The translations under genes were made by a program, and so were the position numbers. Below, piece after piece: positions 32,601 through 40,431 of a stretch of 63,569 nt of DNA. The notes below the pieces were generated by a model. That model was not told the DNA's origin and did no database searches. It saw nothing but the letters and a program-made list of their open reading frames with translations. Position 1 is the first letter of the stretch; every line of letters begins with the position of its first letter. Source of the stretch: a virus; the IMG/VR virus record IMGVR_UViG_3300004097_000006, positions 1 to 63,569 of that record; one strand, 5' to 3'.

Positions 32601-35463
32601 AAACATGGATTGACTTAGTACCATAAGACATCAGGAAAGGCTTAGACTTAACGAAGTTCAAACCAGCAACAAATATCGTATTAGGTGGTGCGCCCTGAAT
32701 CATCGCAGCTAACTTCTCGTCACCCCAACGTTTCCATACTTCTGTTTTAAGAGGTACTACGTTCCAACTACCTTTAGTAACCTTAACCATATCTTCACAC
32801 CAGTTACCAACTAAATGGTCTGGGCAAAGTACAAGGGCTCGTATACCGTCTGGGTCTTCGTTCTGCACACAACCTATATCGACTAGTAACGCTATTGTCT
32901 TACCTCCACCAGGTGCAACATCAATAGTAGCGAACTTAGGGCGTTTACGTAATGTACGATGAATATCTATTTGGTGTGGAAACATCTGACTGCCTTCGGC
33001 AAGACCAGGCATAACGATGTCGTCAGCATCTAGGGAGTCATCCTTACGGAATGAATCGATAATGACTTCTGCTTTCTCAAAGTACTCAGTAGCTTGAGGA
33101 ACCATCTTACCAAGCATGATTGCAAGAGGCATAACTTCCATACTAATAGTTTGGAAACTAGGCAACGTCACATCTTTTAGCAGGCCTTCTACGCCTTCGA
33201 AGTTCTGTGTCATCAAGTCTTTGCTACTTACTTTAGTAAGAGCCATACAAGCCTTCTGGAATACACGACCACCAAGGTAGGCGTAAACATTACCAAAGTC
33301 TGCCAGTGTGCTCGATCTTTTATTAAAGAATCGAGGATGATCTTTGATTTCTACATCGAAAGACTCAGGGCCAATCTCACGCATTACTTGGGTACGTAAA
33401 TTACTACCAGGGCCTGCTTCGGCATCTTTAATAGCATAGGTTATTAATCGTTTAATGACCTCACCTGTTTTAATCACATCGGAAGCTTGTAGACTTAGGT
33501 CATTACGGATAACAGATTTATATAAACCGAGCTCGAAGTCATTAGAATCAAGAGTTGGTAAGGATAGCTCTTCGGCAGCCTCCTCAATCAACTTACTCAA
33601 GGTTGGGACTTTCTTTCTTATGGCCATGTATGTATAAGTACGTAGCAATGAAGCGAACGGTGGGAATCCTAAGAAACCACTCTCTGCGTCATCTTTCCAG
33701 TAACCAAACTTGATTGATTCTGGAGTAACGTGCATGTCAGTACCGTCGGGTTTGATGTGCATCATCATCATCGCCAGGCTGTCTGCAAAATCTTTAACTA
33801 TAGGAAGTTCGCCTTCTTCTGAGAAGTCAAAGCCTAAGTAATCAGATACAGTCAACGCATCAGGTACAGTAGATCCTTGTAAGTCAATGTTGTTTTGTTT
33901 GAAACTATTGTTAGCACCTACAGTTAAGATGGTGTTGTAGTCCCAAGAGTAACTAAGTACAGTACCCTTGTATTCTTCCAACTTCTCTTTCTGAGCACGT
34001 ATGCTCCCTTGGGCATCAGCGGAACCCGAAGCAACAATTTGTTCGTCAGTCAACGTCACATTATCAGTTACAGGAACTCCGTGTTCATAAGACAAACGAA
34101 TCAATTCTTCCATCGAAGACTCGTACGCTTTGGCATTATCAAAGTCGGCTGCGTCTTGCTTAGGCACATACATCAAACTACCGATAGGTCCAACAGTCAA
34201 ACTGTCTTCGTCACTTCTACCTCCATCGACATAGTAACCTGCTTTCTTACGTTCTTCAACCAAATTAGAGGTACGTGAAGCTGGAACGATATATCGAGGT
34301 AGGAACTTACGAGTAATACCACCAGTAGAAGAACCTGCAGGTCGTATATAGTACTTACCCCACGTAGTTATCCAAGTATGCAATGCGTATAGTGATAGGT
34401 CACCGCTCTCAGACTGTGAGATGTAGTTGACGAATTCTGTAGGCAGGTTTAAGCAATAAGTAATACCAAAGTTAACCGACGCCAACATACCTTCTTTAGT
34501 AATCAATTTACTATTGTCAGGCTTATCCGTGCCGTCTTGGTGGGTTAGATAGTATGACCATTCCTTTGCAACGTTTTTGTTTACTTCCCGTATGCAAGCC
34601 AAAGACATATACTTGTCAAACTTGCTAACAAGGTCCTTATCAGGGTTGACGAAGAATTCAAATTTAAGAGGAAGGCCCATGTAATCGGCCATCTTTTGAT
34701 TTAAAGCTTCAAAGTCCCAAGTCCAGCGCTTCTGGTGAACTTTACGCATGTCTTGCTTAGAAAAGGTAGTAGCCTCACCGAACAATTCTTTGTGTAAAAA
34801 CTCACACGCTTTTATTACACCTAGACTTAGTTCAGTGCTATAATTACCAAGACGTTCGTTTTCGTAGAAACCTTCAGTCGATGGGTTACGGTTAACTTGA
34901 ATCTCAGCAATAGGTTGGGCACGAAAATGAATACCGCCTTTAAGAGCTTTCTGTGAACCCGGGATGCCAGAAAAGATAATATCCTTACCTTTCTTAAAAC
35001 GCTCACTGTCTTTAATTACGTGGTGCTGACCTTGACTCAGCACACCGAATACAGTACTCAGGTGCTGTTTCATTTCATCTTTATGGACTTCTTGATTTAA
35101 CGCATTGGCTATAGAAGTTAGGTTAGAGATCATATCTCCACGTTCCATGTCTTCCAACGTACTACCGTTAGCTAAACAGTATTGGGCAAAGGCAAAAAAC
35201 TTGCTAATACCGTAGGAGACTTTAGATAATTCAGGTACGAGCCTTTGTAGGTCATTACCTGTGGGGCCTCCCGCAGCAGCAGACTTCTTACGTGTAGGAA
35301 AGAAGTGACCCATAAAGTCTTTCATGCTTTCAGGAGCCAACTGCACTGGTGCCATTGAGGCCGCTATAGGGTCGGCAACATCGGAGGTTGCGTCTTTAGA
35401 TGTCGAGATTAAACCCTGCGCATAGGAGAAGAGTTCCAGATTATCGTCATTAGATTCGAACAT
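29629..35463 (-). CDS. Giant SNF2-type SF2 helicase/ATPase protein, 1944 aa
   Basis: AGGAT precedes ATG 35463. The N-terminal 800 residues match no domain I know. A SNF2-like motor follows: Walker A 'DVAPGGGKT' (about residue 848), 'LVLCPDHLVGNW', DESH box (about 973), motif III 'LATGTL', then an insert with an acidic stretch. The second RecA lobe has 'GKVLIFCRYTRSVNAIF', 'ILIANEQSITEGQNLQMASRII' and motif VI 'QSTARIFRP' (about 1380). The C-terminal 500 residues include a long basic/acidic helix with many Lys. SNF2 motors translocate on double-stranded DNA. Possible roles include chromosome remodelling, displacement of bound proteins, or DNA carried in the virion. It is the largest gene here and starts just after the 35468-36016 gene. 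Confidence 0.85.
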   Translation of the reverse strand: MFESNDDNLELFSYAQGLISTSKDATSDVADPIAASMAPVQLAPESMKDFMGHFFPTRKKSAAAGGPTGNDLQRLVPELSKVSYGISKFFAFAQYCLANGSTLEDMERGDMISNLTSIANALNQEVHKDEMKQHLSTVFGVLSQGQHHVIKDSERFKKGKDIIFSGIPGSQKALKGGIHFRAQPIAEIQVNRNPSTEGFYENERLGNYSTELSLGVIKACEFLHKELFGEATTFSKQDMRKVHQKRWTWDFEALNQKMADYMGLPLKFEFFVNPDKDLVSKFDKYMSLACIREVNKNVAKEWSYYLTHQDGTDKPDNSKLITKEGMLASVNFGITYCLNLPTEFVNYISQSESGDLSLYALHTWITTWGKYYIRPAGSSTGGITRKFLPRYIVPASRTSNLVEERKKAGYYVDGGRSDEDSLTVGPIGSLMYVPKQDAADFDNAKAYESSMEELIRLSYEHGVPVTDNVTLTDEQIVASGSADAQGSIRAQKEKLEEYKGTVLSYSWDYNTILTVGANNSFKQNNIDLQGSTVPDALTVSDYLGFDFSEEGELPIVKDFADSLAMMMMHIKPDGTDMHVTPESIKFGYWKDDAESGFLGFPPFASLLRTYTYMAIRKKVPTLSKLIEEAAEELSLPTLDSNDFELGLYKSVIRNDLSLQASDVIKTGEVIKRLITYAIKDAEAGPGSNLRTQVMREIGPESFDVEIKDHPRFFNKRSSTLADFGNVYAYLGGRVFQKACMALTKVSSKDLMTQNFEGVEGLLKDVTLPSFQTISMEVMPLAIMLGKMVPQATEYFEKAEVIIDSFRKDDSLDADDIVMPGLAEGSQMFPHQIDIHRTLRKRPKFATIDVAPGGGKTIALLVDIGCVQNEDPDGIRALVLCPDHLVGNWCEDMVKVTKGSWNVVPLKTEVWKRWGDEKLAAMIQGAPPNTIFVAGLNFVKSKPFLMSYGTKSIHVSGMVEFLKRFGFNYIALDESHKCKNLTSITHKATKQLTTLSSVKYVRLATGTLVHKDITDVVGQAALYSSHIFRTTNLFNYEFDASSNDSAARVRSKLANHSAVITKKKKEWAFMLPNPVDILVKTSIADPSNPGSEIHYEVYNAVLNDVVEQLEKEINDKKRANAMDRQEADDDGIDAMGADSDPDSIGQIEDFGLEEDDDDELSKVDPNQLKYYMQRLEQLVTDPWGDPSGREALEKAGIKEFVPTKVKDVIGRIDNHFTTYKPEDLSALNTSHAIVYWNKGMTHKELDLVEDSNGDTYMARKFGDTRKRLEYDTPSIKEPSKDPERWKLEIRGKVLIFCRYTRSVNAIFEGLPPKYKSMAKRFHGSLDGEDKWDNLEAFKTDPNCKILIANEQSITEGQNLQMASRIIRVDSPWSPGDYDQSTARIFRPDPAAANIGEDGKPGDMPREVIFIDWIMTSGTSEVAKIARLMWRTVEKTKFDEKGNKRYEELNEFDLTPISMSLETLRERSTIEDFMEYFEAKAMLNDIEGNEFSEMRKTTVAAMIPLTPAPARDDFALMDSVPIVGSQRIADPHGFGLNRMVDYMSQHTIDDSRKPDEIADMIKGLPVKTEFGNGTVVGVKFRYSKGRDSEGNRRLEKRPIRSVVVRLAGSEELETFDVSLVHIATKLSDKQFDEFFRVENTWGTAKEKKALDRAQKEIDDASRKEADRREKEDARISSASAKESAKSKKAKKRKENIAAGKPINEGVKIIKKGEKMPKPAKDQVKIIKADDSKTTADRRLRIIPSVYDGFIAIHANLRDPDAHDMKQFSFVPFGDYLYIETNRYERFWTIVEWIEAQAKQMKIKLDAKSEKRLEVIQDAFEERKVINFNARLAAKVQSELPQFHRQRHIEARDRKSIKIYPMVMQDRVRLAIDLRTNPLVRKFMDRSVPGAASKWKHHEGMNIFFAVNKTEAKRKLKELVEAGYTITNIDKALDSISQLKVTRSKSK

Positions 35464-35467
35464 TCTT

Positions 35468-36016
35468 TTATCCTTTTATTAAACCGTAAGAGTCAGCTAG
35501 CTTTGTCCAAATAGCTAGAGGTTCATACTCACTATAGGCCGATTGATTTATTAGTAGTTTAGCTTGAACCCATCTATCAAGCTGAGGTAGGGACTTCCAA
35601 TAGTTGGTAGATTTAAAGAGATCTTTAAGTTCATAGGCTTTAAGCTTACCTAGTCTCTCAAGGAACGTATTCTCACAACGTTCTATGTACATAGAAACTA
35701 AAATATCGTCTTCGTTAAATGGATTTACATCCAAAGGTATATCCAATTCGTCGGATTTGGCACTAGTAAGTTCCATGTTCATAGATAGAACTGCACCCAT
35801 AAGAAGACCTATAGTCTCCTCAAGGTCTGATGGATCAAGAGAATCCACAGACAAGCCACGACTACGTAAAATTGACATAACAGCTTCGAACTTGTTACTG
35901 TATTCTATGTCGTCTACACTGGACGTACTTATGATATTATTTATAATGGGCTTTAATCTAGGATCGTCTTGTAGCGTCTTAGATAAAGCTTCTTGTGTTC
36001 GTTTTAAAAAAACCAT
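35468..36016 (-). CDS. Hypothetical helical protein, 182 aa
   Basis: 182 residues, AGGAA four to five bases before ATG 36016, and only four bases from the SNF2 gene. Mostly helical with an even charge mix; segment 'DPSDLEETIGLLMGAVLSMNMEL' is hydrophobic. No family recognised. Co-transcription with the SNF2 gene suggests shared timing. Confidence 0.65.
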   Translation of the reverse strand: MVFLKRTQEALSKTLQDDPRLKPIINNIISTSSVDDIEYSNKFEAVMSILRSRGLSVDSLDPSDLEETIGLLMGAVLSMNMELTSAKSDELDIPLDVNPFNEDDILVSMYIERCENTFLERLGKLKAYELKDLFKSTNYWKSLPQLDRWVQAKLLINQSAYSEYEPLAIWTKLADSYGLIKG

Positions 36017-36023
36017 ACGTTCC

Positions 36024-36893
36024 TCACATAGGTAGACTTCTTTTAATTACTTTCTTGATTTCAACTAAGACATCTTTCTGTCCTAAGTTGCCTCCAAAGA
36101 ATATGATAGGTATATCTAAAATAAATCTCAGAGCCAATAAGTCACGACCTGCCCTATAAGCAAGTACATGAATACCTTTAGTATCTACTCTAGCCCACTG
36201 TCGGTTTGGCTTTTTTAATACTTCGGATTCAGTTAGATATCGGGTCTTCGATAAGTTCGAGTTTAAATTACGTTTCTTGCCTTGCATCTGAGAGGGCAAT
36301 TCATTCCTATATAGATAGTTCTTTAGGGAATATAATATAGGGTCCAACGAGGTGCGTTCTGACGTACTACCAAAGTCTGTTTTCTTTAAGATAAACTTTT
36401 TTCTAGGTACCATAAATAAAGTTACTTGCGCCTGTATATCAATATTGGCATTAATGAAAGCATTAGTATCAGGATTAAGTATAGATATATCGTCTTTGTA
36501 AATAGACAACGTGCGGTTTAAGTTTTTCTGCCTAAGAAATGTACCGAGGTCTTGCTTGAATCCTAGTAACTTATGATGCAGTTGCCTTCTTGAGTTATCC
36601 AGTAAATTAAACTTAGACTTGTCGTAGGCACTGGAGGCTTGATTATCCATGTATGATATAAAACCACAACATACCAGATAAAGGCCGTGCTCAGGGAAGT
36701 CACCCTGAGTGTATAGGTCATTACTCGTCTGAGTACTAAGGAACTTCTCCCAAACATCATGATAATCTAAATCAACTACCTGTGGAAACATAGTGATACT
36801 AGGAGGTTTTGACCTATCCGTCTTTGATACGCCCATTCGGTCGAGTTCTTTAACTACGTCAACTGACTTGGGTCTTGTTAGTGTTATTTTCAT
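36024..36893 (-). CDS. Hypothetical protein, 289 aa
   Basis: Start at ATG 36893 overlaps the HNH gene stop as TAATG; a longer TTG reading upstream is less likely. 289 residues of mixed character. The N-terminal half has 'PSITMFPQVVDLDYHDVWEKF' and the C-terminal segment has 'GIHVLAYRAGRDLLALRFILDIPIIFFGGN'. No known motif. It sits between a nuclease and the SNF2 block, and virion or packaging roles are both possible. Confidence 0.65.
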   Translation of the reverse strand: MKITLTRPKSVDVVKELDRMGVSKTDRSKPPSITMFPQVVDLDYHDVWEKFLSTQTSNDLYTQGDFPEHGLYLVCCGFISYMDNQASSAYDKSKFNLLDNSRRQLHHKLLGFKQDLGTFLRQKNLNRTLSIYKDDISILNPDTNAFINANIDIQAQVTLFMVPRKKFILKKTDFGSTSERTSLDPILYSLKNYLYRNELPSQMQGKKRNLNSNLSKTRYLTESEVLKKPNRQWARVDTKGIHVLAYRAGRDLLALRFILDIPIIFFGGNLGQKDVLVEIKKVIKRSLPM

Positions 36894-37345
36894 TACTCGT
36901 AATTCCTCCAAGACTCGCCACGTTTAGTTTTAGTCCCTTCGTGTGAGTTTCTCCTTTGGGCATTAGCTCGTTTAGCGTTAGCCTTAAGTAAGTTTCTGCC
37001 TTTTCTGTTTATACTGCCTATTTTGTTTTCATGACAACGTTCACATAGGATTTGTATGTTACCTCTGGAGGTAGTACCTCCTTGTGCTACGGGTACTATG
37101 TGATCACCATATATAGTACCCGTATAGTGCTGTCTATCTAAGCTACGTTTACAGTTATCGCAGGTGCATCCATTAACTTCTAGTCTATCTTCCTTTAGCT
37201 GCCTCAATCTAAGGCCCCTAGAGTTATCTGACTGGCTAGAATTAGTTCTACGTAATCGCTCACCTGTCCTAGTACGGCCGGATAGATTGCCTCCGCGTGA
37301 AGCCACACCGCCACGAGGAGCACCTGTACGTCTTCGATTTGTCAT
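36893..37345 (-). CDS. HNH endonuclease
   Basis: 150 residues. Residues 62-105 form an HNH domain with two CxxC pairs (Cys62/65 and Cys101/104) for structural zinc, 'GDHIVPVAQGG' with the catalytic His82, Asn96, and 'LCERCHENK' with His105. Flanks are very basic (about 15 Arg in the first 45 residues and a Lys/Arg-rich tail), fitting DNA binding. It is linked to its neighbours by an ATGA overlap upstream and TAATG downstream, so it is an integrated operon member rather than a free-standing homing insertion. Packaging-associated HNH proteins are similar in size. No terminase is adjacent, so its role is open. Confidence 0.85.
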   Translation of the reverse strand: MTNRRRTGAPRGGVASRGGNLSGRTRTGERLRRTNSSQSDNSRGLRLRQLKEDRLEVNGCTCDNCKRSLDRQHYTGTIYGDHIVPVAQGGTTSRGNIQILCERCHENKIGSINRKGRNLLKANAKRANAQRRNSHEGTKTKRGESWRNYE

Positions 37346-38076
37346 TGTTCTGATAACACCCTAAATATTGAGTCAGAAGCATTGTCTAAAGCATCCTGTA
37401 AATCAAGACCACTCTCTTTGGCAAACTTCTTAGTCTGGTTGAGGAAGGTAATCAGCTTATCGTCACTAAGATCTTTCTGAGCTTGATTCTTCACACTCTG
37501 GAAGAACTTCATTAATGCAGCGGCTGACTGCTGTCCAAAAGGCTGCATAACATTGGCTTCTAAATCCTCAGCGGCCATTGTAATATCTTTCAGTGCTCGT
37601 AGGTCGGCAATGATATCTCGCATCTGGTTATAAACCTGCATCAAAGCATATATATCCTTACTGTCTGCTCCTTTTAAGCAATGTCCTTCTTTAACGCGTG
37701 CTATAGATTTCAGTGTCTCAAACATCGTGACGTATTCTTGGAACTGAGCATTCTCTTTTACTTGAGGACGTTCGTTCTCAATCTGCTCAATGATTCCATC
37801 CATACCTTTAATGGCTTCGGACTTGGCTTCGGCTCTTACCATTAACTCGCCTTGAGTAACAGGCTTACGTTTCTTCTTTTTCTTTTTCTTAATTACATCG
37901 TCAATATCGGAAATACTAGATGATGGTTTCTTCTTTTTCTTTTTCTTTGATAACGACTCCGCACTAGGTCGTTTACGAATAGTATCTTCCTTATTTGATA
38001 CCTTCTTCAAAATCTTTTTCTTTTTAACTGGCTTCTTCTTTTTAGGAATATCACCAAGCTCAATTGCTTCTGCCAT
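37342..38076 (-). CDS. Lys-rich N-terminus protein, helical C-terminus, 244 aa
   Basis: Start at ATG 38076 (MAEAIELGD) preceded by AAGGCGG; the upstream start at 38100 has no ribosome site. Residues 10-80 contain several poly-Lys blocks (for example KKKKKKK) and Ser/Thr spacers. Residues 85-240 are helical with likely coiled-coil parts. A basic disordered N-terminus plus helical body resembles nucleoid-associated or internal head proteins, but this is only a resemblance. Ends in an ATGA overlap with the HNH gene. Confidence 0.65.
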   Translation of the reverse strand: MAEAIELGDIPKKKKPVKKKKILKKVSNKEDTIRKRPSAESLSKKKKKKKPSSSISDIDDVIKKKKKKKRKPVTQGELMVRAEAKSEAIKGMDGIIEQIENERPQVKENAQFQEYVTMFETLKSIARVKEGHCLKGADSKDIYALMQVYNQMRDIIADLRALKDITMAAEDLEANVMQPFGQQSAAALMKFFQSVKNQAQKDLSDDKLITFLNQTKKFAKESGLDLQDALDNASDSIFRVLSEQ

Positions 38077-38098
38077 AAAGTACCGCCTTGAAACGACC

Positions 38099-38124
38099 AT
38101 AGGGCGACAAGCGCCCTATTTTTT
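38099..38124 (+). terminator. Stem-loop with T-run on the plus strand
   Basis: ATAGGGCG, loop ACAAG, CGCCCTAT form a perfect eight-pair stem, followed by six T on the plus strand. All genes here run on the minus strand. As a terminator it would stop antisense transcripts. On the minus strand it is a hairpin starting at the stop codon of the 38116-38340 gene. Confidence 0.45.
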
Positions 38125-38340
38125 AGGAATCTGACCAATAGATAGACGGATTTCCTGTAGGGCCTTCTCGTATAAATACCAGATAGGCCTAACGTGCCGT
38201 ATAACATCCGCATTCTCGAAGTCCATAACTAAAGGGCTGATAAAGCCCTTTGCTAGTTCGAACTCGACAGGATCTGTGATGTTTACACGTAAAGTTTTTG
38301 CAACGGCTGTAATGCGTCGTTGCATCTTTGCATCCATCAT
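38116..38340 (-). CDS. Small hypothetical protein, 74 aa
   Basis: ATG 38340 lies six bases after AGAGGG, within a few bases of the preceding gene's stop. 74 residues: a basic helical N-terminus (KMQRRITAVAKTLRVN) and a C-terminus with 'VIRHVRPIWYLYEKALQEIRLS'. Not recognised; part of the structural-looking run from 43 to 37 kb. Confidence 0.6.
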   Translation of the reverse strand: MMDAKMQRRITAVAKTLRVNITDPVEFELAKGFISPLVMDFENADVIRHVRPIWYLYEKALQEIRLSIGQIPKK

Positions 38341-38350
38341 AGCATACCCT

Positions 38351-39172
38351 CTACGAGAAGGCGTAGCCACGGATCTGTTTTTCCAGCTCACGGAAGAACT
38401 GAGCGTTATGACCGTAGATTTTGCGGTAGTAAGAAATCAAATCATTTGCAGATGAAGTAGATACTTCCATAGATTCAGGTTCTTCGTAGCCCGGAATACC
38501 GTGATTCTGCACAATAGCTTCTTCTCTAATAGTAACAGGTTGTTGATCGGGATTATCATTAAATGCGATAACTGATAAATGGCCTGTAGGTTGATGTTGG
38601 TCATTTACTAATGCAGTGACTACAAAGCCGTTGTGCATCTTACCTGCGTGTGCAAAAGATACGAAGTCCTGGCTATCTATTTTGTTGATGCCTCGAAGTA
38701 CTCCGGCAGAAGCAACAGATTGGAAGAATTGACGGTCTCGGCTATTAGCTGTTGCTTCGGTTACATTGGAGCAACTTTCTAACAGTTGGCCAATTTCTGA
38801 GGCATCATCTATAGCATTTGATCGAACAAGAACTTTACCTGCTTCGTTTTGTCGAAGTGACCAGATATTCTCTTTACTATCCATATAGATATTAGAGCTA
38901 ACGCTTGAGAAGCCGGCCATACCGTCTTCGAAAGGTATGACTTCGTTAGCAGCAGACATCGCTAATCTTACAGATGTTCTGTAAGGTGTATTTTCAATAA
39001 CACGCATAGATCCTTCAATAGGAATTAAGTTGCTATCGACAGAGGCCTGTAGAGCAAAAGCGGCAGACTTACCATCAACACCTTCACGACTACCGTGAGT
39101 GATAATAGCTGTAACCATTGCTGTTGATCCGTCCAATACAGTTGATTGTTTTACGTGTGCGGTGATAGACAT
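38351..39172 (-). CDS. Putative virion protein, 273 aa
   Basis: 273 residues with GGAGAG six bases upstream. Beta-rich sequence with 'MAGFSSVSSNIYMDSKENIWSLR', 'VASAGVLRGIN' and a helical C-terminus ('DLISYYRKIYGHNAQFFRELEKQIRGYAFS'). This resembles virion head or tail accessory proteins in style, but I do not recognise a specific family. It is preceded by a 99-base gap with a stem-loop and followed closely by other unknown genes. Confidence 0.6.
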   Translation of the reverse strand: MSITAHVKQSTVLDGSTAMVTAIITHGSREGVDGKSAAFALQASVDSNLIPIEGSMRVIENTPYRTSVRLAMSAANEVIPFEDGMAGFSSVSSNIYMDSKENIWSLRQNEAGKVLVRSNAIDDASEIGQLLESCSNVTEATANSRDRQFFQSVASAGVLRGINKIDSQDFVSFAHAGKMHNGFVVTALVNDQHQPTGHLSVIAFNDNPDQQPVTIREEAIVQNHGIPGYEEPESMEVSTSSANDLISYYRKIYGHNAQFFRELEKQIRGYAFS

Positions 39173-39250
39173 TTGTATCTCTCCATTAATAAGGATTGTT
39201 TGTTTACGTGGTAGTAAATTAGTATTTGGGTATGTCTTGTTACTTTATAG

Positions 39251-39274
39251 TTAGTACATCGTCTAGCGTACTAA
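39251..39274 (-). other. Seven-pair stem-loop at a gene end
   Basis: TTAGTAC ... GTACTAA pair perfectly with a ten-base loop, overlapping the stop codon of the 39271-40431 gene. There is no T-run. Probably an mRNA 3'-end or processing element. Confidence 0.4.
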
Positions 39275-40431
39275 CCTCTACGTACAAGAGGAGACCTTGC
39301 TGTCAAATTGTACTTAGTTACAGGTGAGTTAGTGATACCAAGTTTAGCGAAAGTCATAGCACCTGAAATTAAACGGGCGCCTTGTGAGCCATCACCTGAT
39401 ATAACGCCTGCTTTAGCTAATAGCTTCTTGGTCTCTTTAACTTGGTCACTTATCTGTCCTTCTATTCGTCCAAGAGCTGCTTCTATAGAAGGCGAACGGT
39501 CTACATTGAGATTCACAGTCTGGCCTGAGAAATCAAAGGCCATAGCACCCTCAGCTTGAAGCTGGGCAGATAGTGCGTAGTATGTAGAGCATGTAATCCA
39601 AGCTTGCAATATAACGCCTTGCATGTTCATACCAGTAAAGGCGGTCAAACGAGGAGCAATTTGATTAAACAACATTAAGCCTCTATGTAGATACGTCAGT
39701 ATATCCTGTTGTGTGTATTCTAATTCAGGAATAACGTTCTGCAATCGAGCCTTGTTAATATGGTCTTCTATCATACTGGCGGCCATAAGAACTTGAGGAG
39801 TCACGGCCCAAACCTTATAGGTCATAGATTCAAGACGATTAGTATTTATATGCTCATAGTCAACAATAAGAACATGAGGTTCTAAATTTTTATCATCCAG
39901 GACAGCAGGCATTGTTACCTTAGTCATCTCTTCACCAACTCTAGTCTTAACGGAGACGTCCGTTATATCGAGCTGGTCAATAAGATAAGAATTACCCTTC
40001 GATAATGTCATAGTAACCAAGTGTTCATCTTTGTTATAAGGGAAGGGTAGAAAGAAGTTAATCTTAGCGCCCGTCCTCGACTGTATAACAATATCCGTCA
40101 CACGGTTCTGTGCGCTAGGTTCTACTAGTAATGGGTGCTTAAGAGTGTGCGTATCCAGGTCGTCATCTACGAATCTCCACACCACAGAGAAAGTAGTTAA
40201 GTCCTTTAAGTCCAGTACAGGTACCCCTAAGTCGACAGCCCACAGCCCAGGCATGGCATCAGGCGTAGCCGTGACTTGGGCGACTACGGCAGGTTTTTCC
40301 CCACGTATGTCATACAGAATTACTTCTGGCCCCGCGGAGCCATCAGCAGGCTGTAGTGGATCATCCATACTGTCTAAGAATTCTTCTTTTATAGAAAGCG
40401 TTTCGCCTTCAACGACTCTAAATTGTGACAT
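39271..40431 (-). CDS. Putative virion protein, 386 aa
   Basis: 386 residues; ATG overlaps the preceding stop as TAATG. N-terminal 110 residues are beta-rich ('VILYDIRGEKPAVVAQVTATPDAMPGLWAVDLG'), like a jelly-roll or Ig-like wall. Residues 215-330 are helical, with 'AFTGMNMQGVILQAWITCSTYYALSAQLQAEG'. The tail is Gly/Ser/Arg. The mix fits a head-completion or tail-connector protein, but no named family is recognised. It belongs to the TAATG-linked set 39271-42835. Confidence 0.6.
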   Translation of the reverse strand: MSQFRVVEGETLSIKEEFLDSMDDPLQPADGSAGPEVILYDIRGEKPAVVAQVTATPDAMPGLWAVDLGVPVLDLKDLTTFSVVWRFVDDDLDTHTLKHPLLVEPSAQNRVTDIVIQSRTGAKINFFLPFPYNKDEHLVTMTLSKGNSYLIDQLDITDVSVKTRVGEEMTKVTMPAVLDDKNLEPHVLIVDYEHINTNRLESMTYKVWAVTPQVLMAASMIEDHINKARLQNVIPELEYTQQDILTYLHRGLMLFNQIAPRLTAFTGMNMQGVILQAWITCSTYYALSAQLQAEGAMAFDFSGQTVNLNVDRSPSIEAALGRIEGQISDQVKETKKLLAKAGVISGDGSQGARLISGAMTFAKLGITNSPVTKYNLTARSPLVRRG

